Assembly (NCBI RefSeq): GCF_001654925.1
Contig: NZ_LXER01000017.1
Coordinates: 455,859 to 519,858 of the forward strand
DNA length: 64,000 nt
From: Buttiauxella brennerae ATCC 51605
GTDB lineage: Bacteria > Pseudomonadota > Gammaproteobacteria > Enterobacterales > Enterobacteriaceae
Reading direction: 5' to 3'
Part shown: piece after piece, positions 28,702-41,459 of the stretch
Layout: every line of letters begins with the position of its first letter
Position numbering within the stretch: the first letter of the stretch is position 1
The notes under the pieces: model-generated
Told to the model about the DNA's origin: nothing
Seen by the model: the letters and a program-made list of their open reading frames with translations, nothing else
Databases searched by the model: none
Translations under genes and position numbers: made by a program

Positions 28702-29052
28702 CTACGCCCTTTTTTTGCGTGATGCCTCGTCTATCGCGGACACCTCATTTAATAAGCGGGTGGATAACAAAATGCCGGTATGAATTTGCTGTAAATCATC
28801 CACACGAGAGTCTTGTGTTAAGCGGGTAATGGTTTGATTGTCATTAAAACGGAACTGACAAATTAATTGATTGGTTTCCGCGAGTTTTACCATTTGCGGC
28901 AATGTTAATTCACCCAGTGAAGTGGCCATATCCTCGGTCACTCCCAGGCGAAACATTGCTGAGGCTTTATCACTGCTAATAAGGCGCTGCGCAAGTAATA
29001 AATACGACAAATTAATATCGTAGATATGTTTTAACAACTCGGATGTATGCAT
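28702..29052 (-). CDS. flhD: FlhD, flagellar master regulator subunit
   Basis: The 116-residue product begins [25 protein letters not shown] as in E. coli. The ATG at 29052 is preferred because AGGA lies 8 nt upstream; an ATG three codons earlier (29061) is also possible. It forms the FlhD4C2 complex with FlhC. It is transcribed from a long leader (about 220 nt) typical of flhDC. Confidence 0.96.
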   Translation of the reverse strand: MHTSELLKHIYDINLSYLLLAQRLISSDKASAMFRLGVTEDMATSLGELTLPQMVKLAETNQLICQFRFNDNQTITRLTQDSRVDDLQQIHTGILLSTRLLNEVSAIDEASRKKRA

Positions 29053-29281
29053 TGTGTTCATCCTGAAAAACTTACTTTTATACATGCGGCGATGCCGCAC
29101 CCCGTGAGTCGCCGGGAATCCCCGGTTAAAATTAAAACAACCAAAAAGCCAAAATCATTTGACTGATAATGCGCAACGAATCCACTGGCACAAAAATGTG
29201 GTGGAGACTTCCGTGTAAATGCGCGCTTATCCGAGTGTAAATTTTTTGTATGAAATTAAGATTTTTCCTAATTCCGGGCAA

Positions 29282-29354
29282 ACTCTACTCGCAGCCCTGT
29301 AGACATACAATGCGGATGCCGCCGAATTTTGATATTTATGTGATAGAGATCACA
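29282..29354 (-). promoter_or_regulatory. flhDC promoter with consensus CRP site
   Basis: A perfect CRP site TGTGA-N6-TCACA lies at 29339-29354. A -10-like hexamer TAGAGT on the minus strand at 29282-29287 puts the start near 29275, so CRP would be centred at about -71.5, as at the E. coli flhDC promoter. The CRP site is seen directly; the start point is inferred. Confidence 0.75.
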
Positions 29355-29519
29355 TATTTTTCCTTTATAGGTTACCTGGAAACATCAGTAAGACTTTTCA
29401 ATTGCGCACTTTTCAACCTAAGTCGAAATATCCGTTACGTTATTATGGAAAAACCTTTTCGTTTAGCTAACAACCTGGTGACTTACTCTCCATAACGCCT
29501 CTTCAGTTCCACTTAGCTA

Positions 29520-29535
29520 TGTGATTTATATCGCA
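29520..29535. promoter_or_regulatory. Second CRP-like site between flhD and uspC
   Basis: The sequence TGTGA-TTTATA-TCGCA matches the CRP consensus with one mismatch. It lies within the 806-bp AT-rich intergenic region 29053-29858, which has no coding frames of note. It could serve flhDC or uspC. Confidence 0.4.
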
Positions 29536-29858
29536 TTTTTTATTTCATGGTTTAATAAACTACTATCAATTTCATTTTCAGCACATAACACCTTGAAATA
29601 TCGCCATCCTTTGAGACAAAGGAATAAATTCCCACTGCAAGATGATGACGACGGGAAGCAGATAAAATAATATAAAAGTTTGATGGAAAAATGAACTATC
29701 TGTGCAGTTACAAATTCCAACAACTCGCATACATTAGCGTTATTAATCATTTTTCATGAGCAGACTCACATTTCCCATGGTTACTATCGTTGCGTAAATA
29801 TGGATCTTATAGTAAGTAAAATGTTAACCGTTTGGTTATCTGGCAACAGGAGGTTGTA

Positions 29859-30281
29859 ATGAGCTATCAACATATATTGGTTGCTGTGGCTGTCAGCCCG
29901 GAAAGTCAGTTACTGGTCGATAAGGCTGTCTCCATCGCTCAACCGGTAAATGGCAAAATCACACTGATTACGCTCGCATCAGATCCCGAACTTTATAATC
30001 AATTTGCTGCGCCGCTTATGGAGAATTTGCGGGAGTTAATGCTTGAAGAGACGCAACTTTTTATTGATGCGTTAATTGAGAAAACAAATTATCCGATATC
30101 CGAAACCGTTATTGCGACGGGCGAATTAAGTGAACATATTCTGGCAATATGCCGAAAGGGATCGGTTGATTTAGTGATTTGCGGTAATCACAACCAGACT
30201 TTTTTCAGCAAGATAATTTGCTCCGCGAAGGCGGTGGTGGCATCGAGTCAGGTAGATGTTTTATTGGTGCCGTTGAGATAA
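29859..30281 (+). CDS. uspC: UspC, universal stress protein
   Basis: The 140-residue protein starts MSYQHILVAVAVSPESQLL, preceded by AGGAGG, and matches UspC rather than UspA. The ATP-type loop region is LVICGNHNQTFFS. UspC affects stress responses and motility. The flhD-uspC-otsA order is that of E. coli. An ATG-less extension of nine codons upstream is not supported. Confidence 0.93.
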   Translation: MSYQHILVAVAVSPESQLLVDKAVSIAQPVNGKITLITLASDPELYNQFAAPLMENLRELMLEETQLFIDALIEKTNYPISETVIATGELSEHILAICRKGSVDLVICGNHNQTFFSKIICSAKAVVASSQVDVLLVPLR

Positions 30282-30430
30282 GGGGAATTTAAGTTAAATT
30301 TAGTTACTCCGGGGTAATTTAAGCTAAGTTAAGTTTTAAAAGGGATTATTACGTTCGTTGAAAGGCTCATTTTTTGTAGGATGGTATTTATTCCGTTCAC
30401 TAAACGTTCAGTGTTCCCAGAAGTTACCGA

Positions 30431-30482
30431 AACGGTGAACGTGCCAGGGGGATGTCGTTATCCACCTGGCACGTTCACCGTT
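30431..30482. terminator. Very long hairpin between uspC and otsA
   Basis: Arms 30431-30448 and 30465-30482 are an 18-bp perfect inverted repeat. Pairing continues inward for 4 more base pairs past one mismatch, leaving a 6-nt loop GTCGTT. It sits between two convergent genes and probably ends both transcripts, although no T-run flanks it. Confidence 0.65.
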
Positions 30483-30504
30483 CATTCACATGACACTGCC
30501 CGCC

Positions 30505-32728
<2,224 letters not shown>

Positions 32729-32860
32729 TTAATTTCGCCACCGTGACGGTAACGATAAATTATGATTAGCCATGTAAGTATAGACAGGGTGACGGGTGTC
32801 GCAATTTTCCAGGATAAATCGCCAGGCCGCATTTGGCCTGGCGTTTCGGTGTTGCAGGTA

Positions 32861-34126
32861 TTAGAAGAAGCTGGCGATCAGACCTGAAATCGCGACCAGC
32901 CCCATAACCGTAACGAAGATATTGCTCACTTTGCCACGGAATTTCGCCAGCGCAGGCACTTTATGGATGGCGAACATCGGCATGATAAACAGAATCATCG
33001 CAATGATTGGCCCACCCAGGGATTCAATCATGCCAAGGATGCTCGGGTTAAGTGTTGCCACCAGCCACAAACTCAGCAGGAAGAACAGTGCAATCACTTT
33101 GTTCAGCTTGCGATCATCAAAGCGCTTGCCGTTATGACGGGCAATTTTTTTCACCAGCCCATGCAGGCCTTCACGCGCACCCAGATAGTGGCCGAAGAAG
33201 GAGCTGGAAATGGCCAGAATGGCGACCAATGGCCCAAAGATGGAAATCAGCGGGTTATCGAACTTGTTGGCAAGGAAGCTCAGCATCGAAATGTTTTGCT
33301 GTTTTGCCGCCATTAAATCTGCCGGAGTCACACTCAATACGCAGCTAAAGACAAACAGCATCACAAACGCCAGCAGAATGGTGGACGTTTTGCGCAGCGT
33401 CTGACTCGCTTTTTCATCCGCCAGGTTGCCGTATTCACGACGCTGTGACAGAGCGAAAGAGGAGATCGCCGGAGAGTGGTTAAAGGCAAACACCAGAACC
33501 GGAATCGTCAGCCACAGGGTGGTGGTGAAATCCATCGCCGTTGGCACTTGTGAAAGTGCTGCGGTGTTCCAGTGTGGGATCAGATAGAGAGAGAGGAAAA
33601 GTAAGATAGCGACCAACGGGTAAACCATCAGCTCGGTGATTTTCAGCATCACCCGCTCACTGGTCAACATGACCGCCATCAACGCGGCAATCAGTACAAT
33701 CGACAAAATTACACGCGGTGGTGAAGCCATTCCCAGCTGGTTAACCATTAACGAATCAATGGTGTTGGTGATGCCCACGCCATAGATAAGCAGGATCGGG
33801 TAGATGGCGAAGAAGTAAAGCAGTGTGATTAAGATGCCCGCTTTCGCGCCAAAATGCTCTTCCACCACTTCGGTGATATCACTGCCTGGGTTACGTGATG
33901 ATAAGACAAAACGTGCCAGCCCACGGTGAGCAAGCCAGGTCATTGGCCCAACGATCACCGCCAGCGCCACGAGTGGCCAGAAGCCCCCCATCCCGGCATT
34001 GATAGGCAGAAAAAGCACTCCCGCTCCGACGGCCGTACCAAAAAGACTCAACACCCAAGTGGTATCAAATTTACGATTTCCGGGTACACGCACTTTACTG
34101 CTGATGTAATTAACATCACTGCTCAT
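32861..34126 (-). CDS. SdaC/TdcC-family serine/threonine:proton symporter
   Basis: The 421-residue protein has about 11 membrane segments and the HAAAP family signatures [47 protein letters not shown] and [22 protein letters not shown]. The overall match is to SdaC. It imports serine or threonine with protons. In E. coli otsB is next to araH, so this gene is an insertion. The RBS AAGGAG precedes the ATG. It appears to be monocistronic. Confidence 0.85.
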   Translation of the reverse strand: MSSDVNYISSKVRVPGNRKFDTTWVLSLFGTAVGAGVLFLPINAGMGGFWPLVALAVIVGPMTWLAHRGLARFVLSSRNPGSDITEVVEEHFGAKAGILITLLYFFAIYPILLIYGVGITNTIDSLMVNQLGMASPPRVILSIVLIAALMAVMLTSERVMLKITELMVYPLVAILLFLSLYLIPHWNTAALSQVPTAMDFTTTLWLTIPVLVFAFNHSPAISSFALSQRREYGNLADEKASQTLRKTSTILLAFVMLFVFSCVLSVTPADLMAAKQQNISMLSFLANKFDNPLISIFGPLVAILAISSSFFGHYLGAREGLHGLVKKIARHNGKRFDDRKLNKVIALFFLLSLWLVATLNPSILGMIESLGGPIIAMILFIMPMFAIHKVPALAKFRGKVSNIFVTVMGLVAISGLIASFF

Positions 34127-34270
34127 TGGCTCATCTCCTTGAGGCCGAATTCAACGCAGCAGACTCTACTTTAGTGGCGTGACTATTACAGTGATTTGCA
34201 TCCGGGTTTTTAGTCGTTTATGGCGGGAAATACTATCTGAATAAGCAATTGTACATTTTAAAACTGGATA

Positions 34271-34332
34271 ATGGCGCTCACGCTTATCTGCCCTGCAACA
34301 ACTTCACTAAGGCCAGATAAGCGTAGCGCCAT
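34271..34332. repeat. REP/BIME-type inverted repeat after araH
   Basis: Arms ATGGCGCTCACGCTTATCTG (34271-34290) and its complement with a one-base bulge (34314-34332) form a REP-like element; GATAAGCGTAGCGCC is typical of enterobacterial REPs. It lies just after araH and probably stabilises or ends the araFGH mRNA. Confidence 0.75.
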
Positions 34333-34354
34333 CCGATGGTTACACTGTAGAGGG

Positions 34355-35374
34355 TTACACTGTACGTTTGGCTTTCTGTTTGTAGCGGTCAAAAATTACC
34401 GCCGCCAACAGAATCAGACCGCGCACCACATACTGCGAGAACGGCGAAATGTTCAGTAAGTTCATGGCATTTTCTACGGTACCAAGAATTAAAATACCGG
34501 CAATGACGTAGGAAATTTTACCAATCCCACCTTTCAGTGACACACCGCCCAATACGCAGGCCGAGATAACAATCAACTCATAACCGATAGACGTCATCGG
34601 CTGGCCGCTGGTCATGCGTGATGCGAGAATGATCCCCGCCGCCGCCGACACCAGGCCTGAGAGAATAAAGATGATGATTTTTGTGCGCACGACCGGCACA
34701 CCCGCCAGGCGCGCGGCCTCTTCATTACCCCCAATCGCCAGCGTGTTACGCCCAAAGGTCGTTTTATTGAGCAGGAAACCAAAGATTATCAGGCAGCCGA
34801 CTGTCAGCCAGATTGGCGCAGGCAGCCCCAACCAGTTGGCATAACCCAGCGCAAAGAAGCGCTCATCTTCGATACCCACCGCTTTACCATCAGAAATGAT
34901 GTACGCCAGCCCGCGCACAATCTGCATGGTTGCAAGTGTGGTAATCAAGGCATTGATTTTCAAACGGGCGATAACAAAACCGTTGACCAGGCCACTTAAC
35001 ATGCCCAGTAACAGCCCTGCCGCTACACCAATCCACAGGCTTTCGGTCATGTTGATCACTACGGCGGTGGTGACGCCCGCGCAGGCAATGACCGACGCGA
35101 CGGACAAGTCAAAATCGCCGGACGCCAGGCAGAACAACATGCCACACGCCACCATTCCGGACATCGAAATGGCAAGCCCTAACCCCTTCATATTCACAAA
35201 AGAAGAGAAGTTCGGCACAAATATCGCGCAGGCGATAAACAGCACCGCGAACACCACCAGCATGCCGTAGTTATCCCAGATACGCCCGAGACTCAGTGAC
35301 GACTTTTTCTTGTTGTCGCCTGATGATGTGTTTGTTGAAGATGCTTTGGTTGATGATGGAGTCAATGCAGACAT
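34355..35374 (-). CDS. araH: AraH, L-arabinose ABC transporter permease
   Basis: The protein is nearly identical to E. coli AraH, with about ten membrane segments and the permease loop EEAARLAGVPVVRTKI. The start at 35374 is chosen because AGGAG precedes it; it gives 339 residues with a Ser/Thr/Lys-rich N-terminus slightly longer than in E. coli. It follows araG by 14 bp. Confidence 0.96.
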   Translation of the reverse strand: MSALTPSSTKASSTNTSSGDNKKKSSLSLGRIWDNYGMLVVFAVLFIACAIFVPNFSSFVNMKGLGLAISMSGMVACGMLFCLASGDFDLSVASVIACAGVTTAVVINMTESLWIGVAAGLLLGMLSGLVNGFVIARLKINALITTLATMQIVRGLAYIISDGKAVGIEDERFFALGYANWLGLPAPIWLTVGCLIIFGFLLNKTTFGRNTLAIGGNEEAARLAGVPVVRTKIIIFILSGLVSAAAGIILASRMTSGQPMTSIGYELIVISACVLGGVSLKGGIGKISYVIAGILILGTVENAMNLLNISPFSQYVVRGLILLAAVIFDRYKQKAKRTV

Positions 35375-35388
35375 TTTTCTCTCCTTAC

Positions 35389-36903
35389 TCATGCGGCAGA
35401 CGCGCTGGTTTTTGGCATCGCCAGGCTTAATGCTTGCTGCTCGTTGGCTTCGCCATGCAGCAGTTCACCGGCTATTTCCCCTTCACGCATCACGATAATG
35501 CGATCCGCAAGGCCAAGGACTTCAGGCAAATCACTGGAGGCAAACAGCACCGCCACGCCTTGTGCGGCGAGGGCGTAAATCACGTTATAGATTTCGTGTT
35601 TTGCACCCACATCAATGCCACGCGTTGGCTCATCGAGCAGGATCACTTTCATATCTTCGGACAGCCAGCGGCCTAAAATCGCCTTTTGCTGGTTGCCACC
35701 GGAAAGGTTCATGATCAGCTGTTCAGCCGTGGGAGTTTTGATATTCAATGAGCGGATGTGCGATGCGGCATTGTCCGCTTCCCAGCGGTTGTTAATCAGG
35801 CACCCCGCGCTAATGTGTTTGCGACGCGCGCTGATGTTGATGTTGTCGCGCACTGAGTGCACCGGAATAATACCGTCTGCTTTGCGATCCTCAGGGCACA
35901 GCATCATGCCTGCGCGAATTGCATCGGCAGGTTTGTTGATGTTGATAACAGCTCCGTCAATCAGCACTTTTCCTGCGGTAATGCGCGTGCCGCCAAACAT
36001 GCCTTTCATCAGTTCGCTGCGCCCGGCACCCACCAGGCCAAATAAGCCGACGATTTCGCCGCTACGGACCGAAAGGGAAACAGGTGTGCGCACGCCGGGG
36101 GCTTTTACGCCATCAAGACGTAAGCGTTCAGCGCCGTGGTCACGCGCTTTCCAGCCGTATATATCACCGAGATTGCGCCCGACCATTGCCTGCACCAGCG
36201 AGTCATGATTCACCTGCTGCATATCGTCGAAGGTGCGCACGTAGCGCCCATCTTTAAACACAGTAATGGCATCGCTGAGAGCAAAAATTTCTTCCATGCG
36301 GTGCGAAACGTAAAGGATAACCCGGCCTTCCGCGCGTAACTCGCGGATGACACGGAACAGGTTGTCGATTTCACGGCGTGACAGCGAACTGGTCGGCTCA
36401 TCGAAGGCGATAACTTTCGCATTGCGCGCCAGCGCCTTGGCGATCTCGACCATCTGCCACTGGCCGATCGACAAATACTTGAGCGGCGTGCTCGGGTCGA
36501 TATCTAACCCCAAATGCTCAAGCTGCAATTTTGCTTCGTAATTCAGTAAAGAACGGTTCACGAACCCCGCTTTATGCGGGAGTTGGCCGAGGTAGATATT
36601 CTCTGCGACCGACATTTCCGGAACCAGGTGCAGCTCCTGGTAAATGATAGCAACCCCGGCATTGAGCGCGGCCGGCGTATTTGCAAATGTGACTTCTTCA
36701 CCGCGCAGGACAATGCTGCCCTCGGTTGGCGCGTAATTACCGCTCAGGATTTTCAGGAGCGTGGATTTCCCTGCGCCATTCTCCCCCATTAGTGCGTGAA
36801 CTTGCCCGGCATAACAGTCGAAACTGATGTCCTGTAAGGCTTTCACGCCGGGGAAAGTTTTGCCTATACCACGAAAAGAGAGATACGGTGTGTTCTGTTG
36901 CAT
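35389..36903 (-). CDS. araG: AraG, L-arabinose ABC transporter ATPase
   Basis: The 504-residue protein has two ABC domains. The first has Walker [10 protein letters not shown], signature LSIGQ and Walker [11 protein letters not shown]. The second has the degenerate Walker A GLVGAGRS and signature LSGGNQQK. It powers arabinose import with AraF and AraH. Confidence 0.97.
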   Translation of the reverse strand: MQQNTPYLSFRGIGKTFPGVKALQDISFDCYAGQVHALMGENGAGKSTLLKILSGNYAPTEGSIVLRGEEVTFANTPAALNAGVAIIYQELHLVPEMSVAENIYLGQLPHKAGFVNRSLLNYEAKLQLEHLGLDIDPSTPLKYLSIGQWQMVEIAKALARNAKVIAFDEPTSSLSRREIDNLFRVIRELRAEGRVILYVSHRMEEIFALSDAITVFKDGRYVRTFDDMQQVNHDSLVQAMVGRNLGDIYGWKARDHGAERLRLDGVKAPGVRTPVSLSVRSGEIVGLFGLVGAGRSELMKGMFGGTRITAGKVLIDGAVININKPADAIRAGMMLCPEDRKADGIIPVHSVRDNINISARRKHISAGCLINNRWEADNAASHIRSLNIKTPTAEQLIMNLSGGNQQKAILGRWLSEDMKVILLDEPTRGIDVGAKHEIYNVIYALAAQGVAVLFASSDLPEVLGLADRIIVMREGEIAGELLHGEANEQQALSLAMPKTSASAA

Positions 36904-36928
36904 GATTGACCCTTTGCTTTAGTCGGAT

Positions 36929-36988
36929 GCCGCTGTGCTAATCCGCCCTGGCAAAAGCCGGTCCAGGGGGATGAGTACTGCGACATCC
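36929..36988 (-). terminator. Intercistronic hairpins between araF and araG
   Basis: A short stem CCCTGG/CCAGGG (36946-36951, 36963-36968) is nested within an imperfect longer one (36934-36944 region with 36980-36988). Such hairpins between a binding-protein gene and its transporter genes favour higher expression of the first gene. The structure is imperfect and the role inferred. Confidence 0.45.
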
Positions 36989-36998
36989 GCTACAGAAG

Positions 36999-37988
36999 TT
37001 ACTTGCCGCCGAGGCCTTTTTTCGCCAGTTCTTCTTTAAAGTTGTCGCGGGTGATCAACACCACATCGGTAACTTCGGTGAATTTTGGTGGTTCAGCGCC
37101 TTTGGTCACCCAGTTGTAGAGCATTTCGCTACTCTTATAACCGTGCACATCCGGGCTTGGCAGTAAGGAGCCGTAGAAACCGGTAGCCTGCGCTTTAGAC
37201 AGTTCGCTTATTGCATCCACACCGTTAATACCTACGCCAATCACATCGGGAGCTTTAAAGCCCTGGCCTTCCGTCGCACGCACGCCACCCAGTACGGTGT
37301 TATCGTTCATGCCGACAATCAGCCAGTGTTTCACTTCAGGATGCTGCACCAGCATGGAGTTGGCTGCATCAAATGCGCCTGGGATATCGTTCGACTTGGT
37401 CGGTACTTTATAGATTTGTTTTTCCGGGAAACCGGCCGCTTTCAGCGCGTCCATAGAGCCGGAAGTGCGGCGGCGAGCAGTGTCCAGCTCGTCAGCCGTG
37501 ATCGCCATTACCGCAGATTCTTTGACATCCCAGCCGCGTTTTTGCATCTCTTTGTAAAGCTCTTGCCCCTGACGCTCACCGATTTTGGTTGCCGCCATCA
37601 TCACTAACGGCACGGTATCCATTGGTTTGCCTTTCGCGGTAACAAACTGGTCATCGACGGCAATCACTTTCATGTCGTAGCTTTTTGCTTTCGCAACAAT
37701 CGCGGAGCCGAGTTTGGGATCAGGAGTGCAAATCACGAAGCCTTTCGCACCGCTGGCGGCCAGGCTATCAATTGCATTCAATGTTTTTTCGCCGTCCGGG
37801 ACAGCAATTTTAATCACTTCAAAACCGAGATCTTTCCCGGCTTTATCGGCGAATTTCCACTCGGTCTGGAACCAGGGTTCTTCTGGTTGCTTCACCAGAA
37901 AACCGAGCTTCATTGTTTCAGCGATAGCGGATTGTGACATAACCGCGGCTATGCCAATTGCCGCCAGCGCTTTAGTAAATTTGTGCAT
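36999..37988 (-). CDS. araF: AraF, L-arabinose periplasmic binding protein
   Basis: The 329-residue protein has a signal peptide (MHKFTKALAAIGIAAVMSQSAIA) and the family-1 binding-protein fold starting ETMKLGFLVKQPEEPWFQTE, with the sugar-contacting residues of E. coli AraF conserved (Lys, Glu, Trp in this segment; NDNTVLGG; GINGVDA). It is first of araFGH. Confidence 0.97.
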   Translation of the reverse strand: MHKFTKALAAIGIAAVMSQSAIAETMKLGFLVKQPEEPWFQTEWKFADKAGKDLGFEVIKIAVPDGEKTLNAIDSLAASGAKGFVICTPDPKLGSAIVAKAKSYDMKVIAVDDQFVTAKGKPMDTVPLVMMAATKIGERQGQELYKEMQKRGWDVKESAVMAITADELDTARRRTSGSMDALKAAGFPEKQIYKVPTKSNDIPGAFDAANSMLVQHPEVKHWLIVGMNDNTVLGGVRATEGQGFKAPDVIGVGINGVDAISELSKAQATGFYGSLLPSPDVHGYKSSEMLYNWVTKGAEPPKFTEVTDVVLITRDNFKEELAKKGLGGK

Positions 37989-38211
37989 GGTAAACTCCCG
38001 CTCGATATTATTATGTGTAGGGTAAGATTTAGTTAAAACAATCCATTAGCTGTCTTGGCTTTAGCTTTCTGAACTTACAATAGTTGTAGCGGGAAATTAA
38101 TAATCCATAGGAGAGCGCAATCACACCGCAGAAATACAGTAAAAGCGTGCATGTATTCAGCAATTAAAGACATAAAAACGGTGGTATATGTCGGACAAAT
38201 GAAAAGGGGTT

Positions 38212-38249
38212 TAGCTGGTTTGTCCATAAATATAGCGATGGACGATGAT
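38212..38249. promoter_or_regulatory. AraC-type binding site upstream of araF
   Basis: The half site TAGC-N7-TCCATA is an exact AraC consensus at 38212-38228. A second TAGC begins 21 bp later (38233), the usual spacing of paired AraC half-sites, although its distal part is weak. It lies about 225 bp upstream of araF. The araC gene is not in the window. Confidence 0.6.
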
Positions 38250-38357
38250 AAGAATTAAATGGATATAGCAGACACTCATCCACACGACAAAAACCGTTCA
38301 GGTTATTTCATGCTGGCGGGAAAAGCATTGCACTCCCCCGCCGCAATTAAAGAGATC

Positions 38358-38915
38358 TCACCACGGATAATAAATATGTTCCGCATGATCTCGAGCGGGT
38401 GCTTCGTCGCCTTCGAGCCGTGCAGCAACGGTCAGGGCAAAATCAAATACTTTGCCAAGCCCTCTGCCACTGATCAGGTTACCGTCTTCCACCACATCAG
38501 CATCAACATACACACCATCGGTCACCTGCTGCCATAAATCGCCGGAACAGACGTAACGGCGGCCTTTCAGCAAGCCATTGCCAGCCAATACCCGGGCGGC
38601 GGCAGAGCAAATTGGGCAGATGAATTTCCCCTGCTCATCATGGCTGCGCACGAAAGCAACGACACTGGCGCTTTGGGCAAGGAAAACGCTGCCTTCCGGG
38701 CCGCCGGGCAAGACAATCGCATCAAACGTGTCGTCAAAACATTCACTCAGCGTGGCATCGGCCACCATTGGAATATCGTGGTAACTCATTACCGCGCGGG
38801 TTTCGATACAGGAAAGCGTGCGCACGTTAATTTTCAGGCGACGCAGAATATCGATGGTAACAATGGCTTCCCCTTCTTCAAACCCGGGTGCCAACAAGAC
38901 AGCAACAGTTTTCAT
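38358..38915 (-). CDS. DJ-1/PfpI (ThiJ) family protein
   Basis: The 185-residue protein starts MKTVAVLLAPGFEEGEAIVTIDIL (RBS GGAG), with Glu near residue 15 and the nucleophile-elbow cysteine in FICPICSAARVLAGN region, followed by the DJ-1 core IVLPGGPEGS. Members are stress chaperones, glyoxalases or deglycases. It is last in the operon after the GH88 gene, so a role tied to reactive uronate breakdown products is possible but speculative. A much longer upstream extension overlaps GH88 and is not favoured. Confidence 0.8.
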   Translation of the reverse strand: MKTVAVLLAPGFEEGEAIVTIDILRRLKINVRTLSCIETRAVMSYHDIPMVADATLSECFDDTFDAIVLPGGPEGSVFLAQSASVVAFVRSHDEQGKFICPICSAAARVLAGNGLLKGRRYVCSGDLWQQVTDGVYVDADVVEDGNLISGRGLGKVFDFALTVAARLEGDEAPARDHAEHIYYPW

Positions 38916-38958
38916 TAAAACTCTCCATGTTGCCCCCGCACCAACGGGGGCGAAAAAC

Positions 38959-40164
38959 TTACCAGTAGAGGCTCCACACCTGGCGCACACGTGCCAGCGC
39001 TTCCAGGTAGAAATAGTCTCCCCAACTACAGCACTCATCCACCCCTTTTCCGCTCGCCATATGGTAAACCGAATGTTTCAGCAAGCCTTCGCACGACTCA
39101 TCATCACGCGCCAGGTAATTATCCGTTAGCGACTGGATAATCCGCAGCGCCATCTCTTCGTAGTGGGCACGATGTTCATCGAGCACCGGCAGCACTTTTA
39201 CCAGTTCCAGCAAGCCGCAGGCGGTAATGGCTGCCGCCGAGCTATCGCGCACCGCATCCGTTCCGAGCAATGCTAAATCCCAGTGGCAAACGTCATCTTC
39301 CGGCAAGCGGTTAATGAAGTAATGCGCCAGGCTGCGGGTGAGATCCACCATGCTTTTGTCACCGGTATACAGGTACGTGAGCAAGAAACCATAAATGCCC
39401 CATGCCTGGCCGCGTGACCAACACGATGTGTCGCTATAACCCTGGTGCGTGTTACCAAACCGTGGCTCACCGGTTTTTACATCCATATAAAACGTATGGA
39501 AGGTGGATGCATCCGGGCGAACGATGTACTTCGCCGCCTGCTGCGCATGCGCTGTCGCGGCCTGCGCGTAGCGTGCATCGCCGGTTTGCTGGCTTGCCCA
39601 ATAAAGCAGCGGAAGGTTCATATTACAGTCAATAATCATTCGGCCTTGTTGTTCTGGATCATTCAAATCCCCCCACGCCTGGATGATTTTCGCCACCGGG
39701 TTGTAGCGTTCCATCAAAATATCTGCCGCCTGTAATGCGGTCTGCCGTGCAGTTTCATTGCCGGTCAGTCGCCATGCGTTAACGCAAGATAGCGTGTACA
39801 AAAAGCCCAGGTCATGTGTCGCAGTTTCGATGCGCTGGTCTAAACGCTGCGCAAAGGAAGGCAAATAACGCTCCGCCGCCTGGCGATATTTATCCTCACC
39901 GGTCATCTCCCAAGCAAGCCACAGCTGGCCGGGCCAAAAACTGGTGGTCCATTCCACGTTATCGGTAGGCTTCCACTTGCCCCCTTCACATGCTTCGTTT
40001 GGGAATTGGTCACCGACCGCCGCAATGGTTTTATCCAGCTTTTTGGTCACGCTTTGCAGCGCAGTATCCAGCTTACGTTTCAGTGCCAGACGGTCGACCT
40101 GGTGCAATTCAATAGGGCGCAGTGGCTCGGTCACCACATTTTCAGTGACTAAAGTACGGGTCAT
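38959..40164 (-). CDS. GH88 unsaturated uronyl hydrolase
   Basis: The 401-residue cytoplasmic protein (no signal peptide) is an alpha/alpha-barrel GH88 enzyme. The two catalytic aspartates are in THDLGFLY (Asp118) and MIIDCNMNLPLLYWA (Asp179). Other family motifs are GYSDTSCWSRGQAWGIYG, RDSSAAAI and SWGDYFYLEAL. GH88 enzymes hydrate and cleave the 4,5-unsaturated uronic acid from oligosaccharides made by polysaccharide lyases. It sits 14 bp after the transporter gene in one operon. No lyase is encoded in the window, so the substrate polymer is unknown. Confidence 0.88.
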   Translation of the reverse strand: MTRTLVTENVVTEPLRPIELHQVDRLALKRKLDTALQSVTKKLDKTIAAVGDQFPNEACEGGKWKPTDNVEWTTSFWPGQLWLAWEMTGEDKYRQAAERYLPSFAQRLDQRIETATHDLGFLYTLSCVNAWRLTGNETARQTALQAADILMERYNPVAKIIQAWGDLNDPEQQGRMIIDCNMNLPLLYWASQQTGDARYAQAATAHAQQAAKYIVRPDASTFHTFYMDVKTGEPRFGNTHQGYSDTSCWSRGQAWGIYGFLLTYLYTGDKSMVDLTRSLAHYFINRLPEDDVCHWDLALLGTDAVRDSSAAAITACGLLELVKVLPVLDEHRAHYEEMALRIIQSLTDNYLARDDESCEGLLKHSVYHMASGKGVDECCSWGDYFYLEALARVRQVWSLYW

Positions 40165-40178
40165 AACGTTTCCTTTAA

Positions 40179-41459
40179 TTAATGTTTTACCGGTTCGACC
40201 GGTGCGGTGTTTAAAGCCGAAGAGAAGCTGCTGGATTCATCGCGTTTTGACTGGCAGCGCGAGAGTGTGAATGCAGAAATAAAGGTGAAGACCAGCGCGC
40301 AACAGCCCATCATCAAGTAGGTGTGCTCGAAGCCAATTTTGTCGTACAGGTAGCCTGCTGGCGGTGCCACGACAACCGAGCCGACATAGATCATCGCCTG
40401 ATAACCCAGCAGATACATGGTGGCGTTGATTTTCTTGTGGAAATGTTCGGCGATATATTTGAAAACGGAAATCAGCAGCAGTGAGATCTCAACGCCGTAG
40501 AACGGTTTGATTATCGAGATAATCAGCGGATCAGTGGTCAGCCCGGAAGCAATCAGACGCGCCCCCACCACACAACCACAGAACAGCAGCCCTTTTTTTG
40601 CGCCGTAATGGTTTACCAGCAGCGGGATGAACATCATCATCACAAATTCCATGCCGGACTGGACGGTACTCAGGTAGCCGTACCACGCATTGCCCTGCTC
40701 TTTAGTCGCAAAGAACGAAACGAAATAGCGTGGGAACTGCTGCTCCGCCACGAACATCATCCATGCCACGCCGGCGACATACAGGCTGAACATCCAGAAT
40801 TTGCGGTTTTTCAAAAGCATCACGACGTCGGCAAAAACGATTTTGTTTGCTGAAATCACATTGTTATTACGCAGTTGCTCATCGCCAATTTTAAGGCTGA
40901 TAAGCACCAGCAGCATTAATACAGAGGTGGTGCTGCTGACAAGGAAGTTGGCCAGCGGCGTGTAGTTGAACAGCAGGCCTGAAACTGATGCCGCCATTGC
41001 CCAACCAAGCGAACCCCACATGCGGATGCGACCAAACTCCAAACCATACAAGCGGCTAAAACGGTCCGCATAAGATTCGGAAGCGGCAACACCGGCATAC
41101 CAGCCAAGACTCAGGTACAGCGCACCAATCACAATGCCGATGGTGGTGTGTGTGAGCAGAAGCGGTTGGTAAACGGTAACGAAAAACGGGGCCATTAACG
41201 CCGAGACCGCACAGACAAAATAGAGCAGCCATTTGCTCATCCCAATTTTGTCCATGATGTAGCCATATACCGGTTTCATCACCACCGCGAAGACACCATT
41301 GATGGCGAAAACGCTACCGATGGTAATGCTGTCTAAGCCGACCTTTTGGCTCAGCCACAGGGCATATAGCCCAAAGCTCGATGACCAGGTAAAAAAGTAG
41401 AGAAAGATAAAACTGCTCATTTTTATCTGTGCAGTACGCGTGGGTGTCGACGTGTTCAT
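40179..41459 (-). CDS. MFS oligosaccharide:H+ symporter (LacY-like)
   Basis: The 426-residue protein has 12 membrane segments and the LacY-family pattern (FFTWSSSFGLYALWLSQ in TM1, FGRIRMWGSLGWAMAAS in TM5, and a central loop near 200). The ATG at 41459 overlaps the DUF2264 stop (ATGA) and has GGAGA upstream, so a longer start is rejected. It most likely brings in the oligosaccharide cut by the downstream GH88 enzyme. Confidence 0.85.
   Translation of the reverse strand: MNTSTPTRTAQIKMSSFIFLYFFTWSSSFGLYALWLSQKVGLDSITIGSVFAINGVFAVVMKPVYGYIMDKIGMSKWLLYFVCAVSALMAPFFVTVYQPLLLTHTTIGIVIGALYLSLGWYAGVAASESYADRFSRLYGLEFGRIRMWGSLGWAMAASVSGLLFNYTPLANFLVSSTTSVLMLLVLISLKIGDEQLRNNNVISANKIVFADVVMLLKNRKFWMFSLYVAGVAWMMFVAEQQFPRYFVSFFATKEQGNAWYGYLSTVQSGMEFVMMMFIPLLVNHYGAKKGLLFCGCVVGARLIASGLTTDPLIISIIKPFYGVEISLLLISVFKYIAEHFHKKINATMYLLGYQAMIYVGSVVVAPPAGYLYDKIGFEHTYLMMGCCALVFTFISAFTLSRCQSKRDESSSFSSALNTAPVEPVKH

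Noticed and set aside
38916..39038. Longer N-terminus for the DJ-1-like gene
   Set aside because: It overlaps the GH88 gene by 80 bp, has no family similarity, and the ATG at 38915 has a good RBS.
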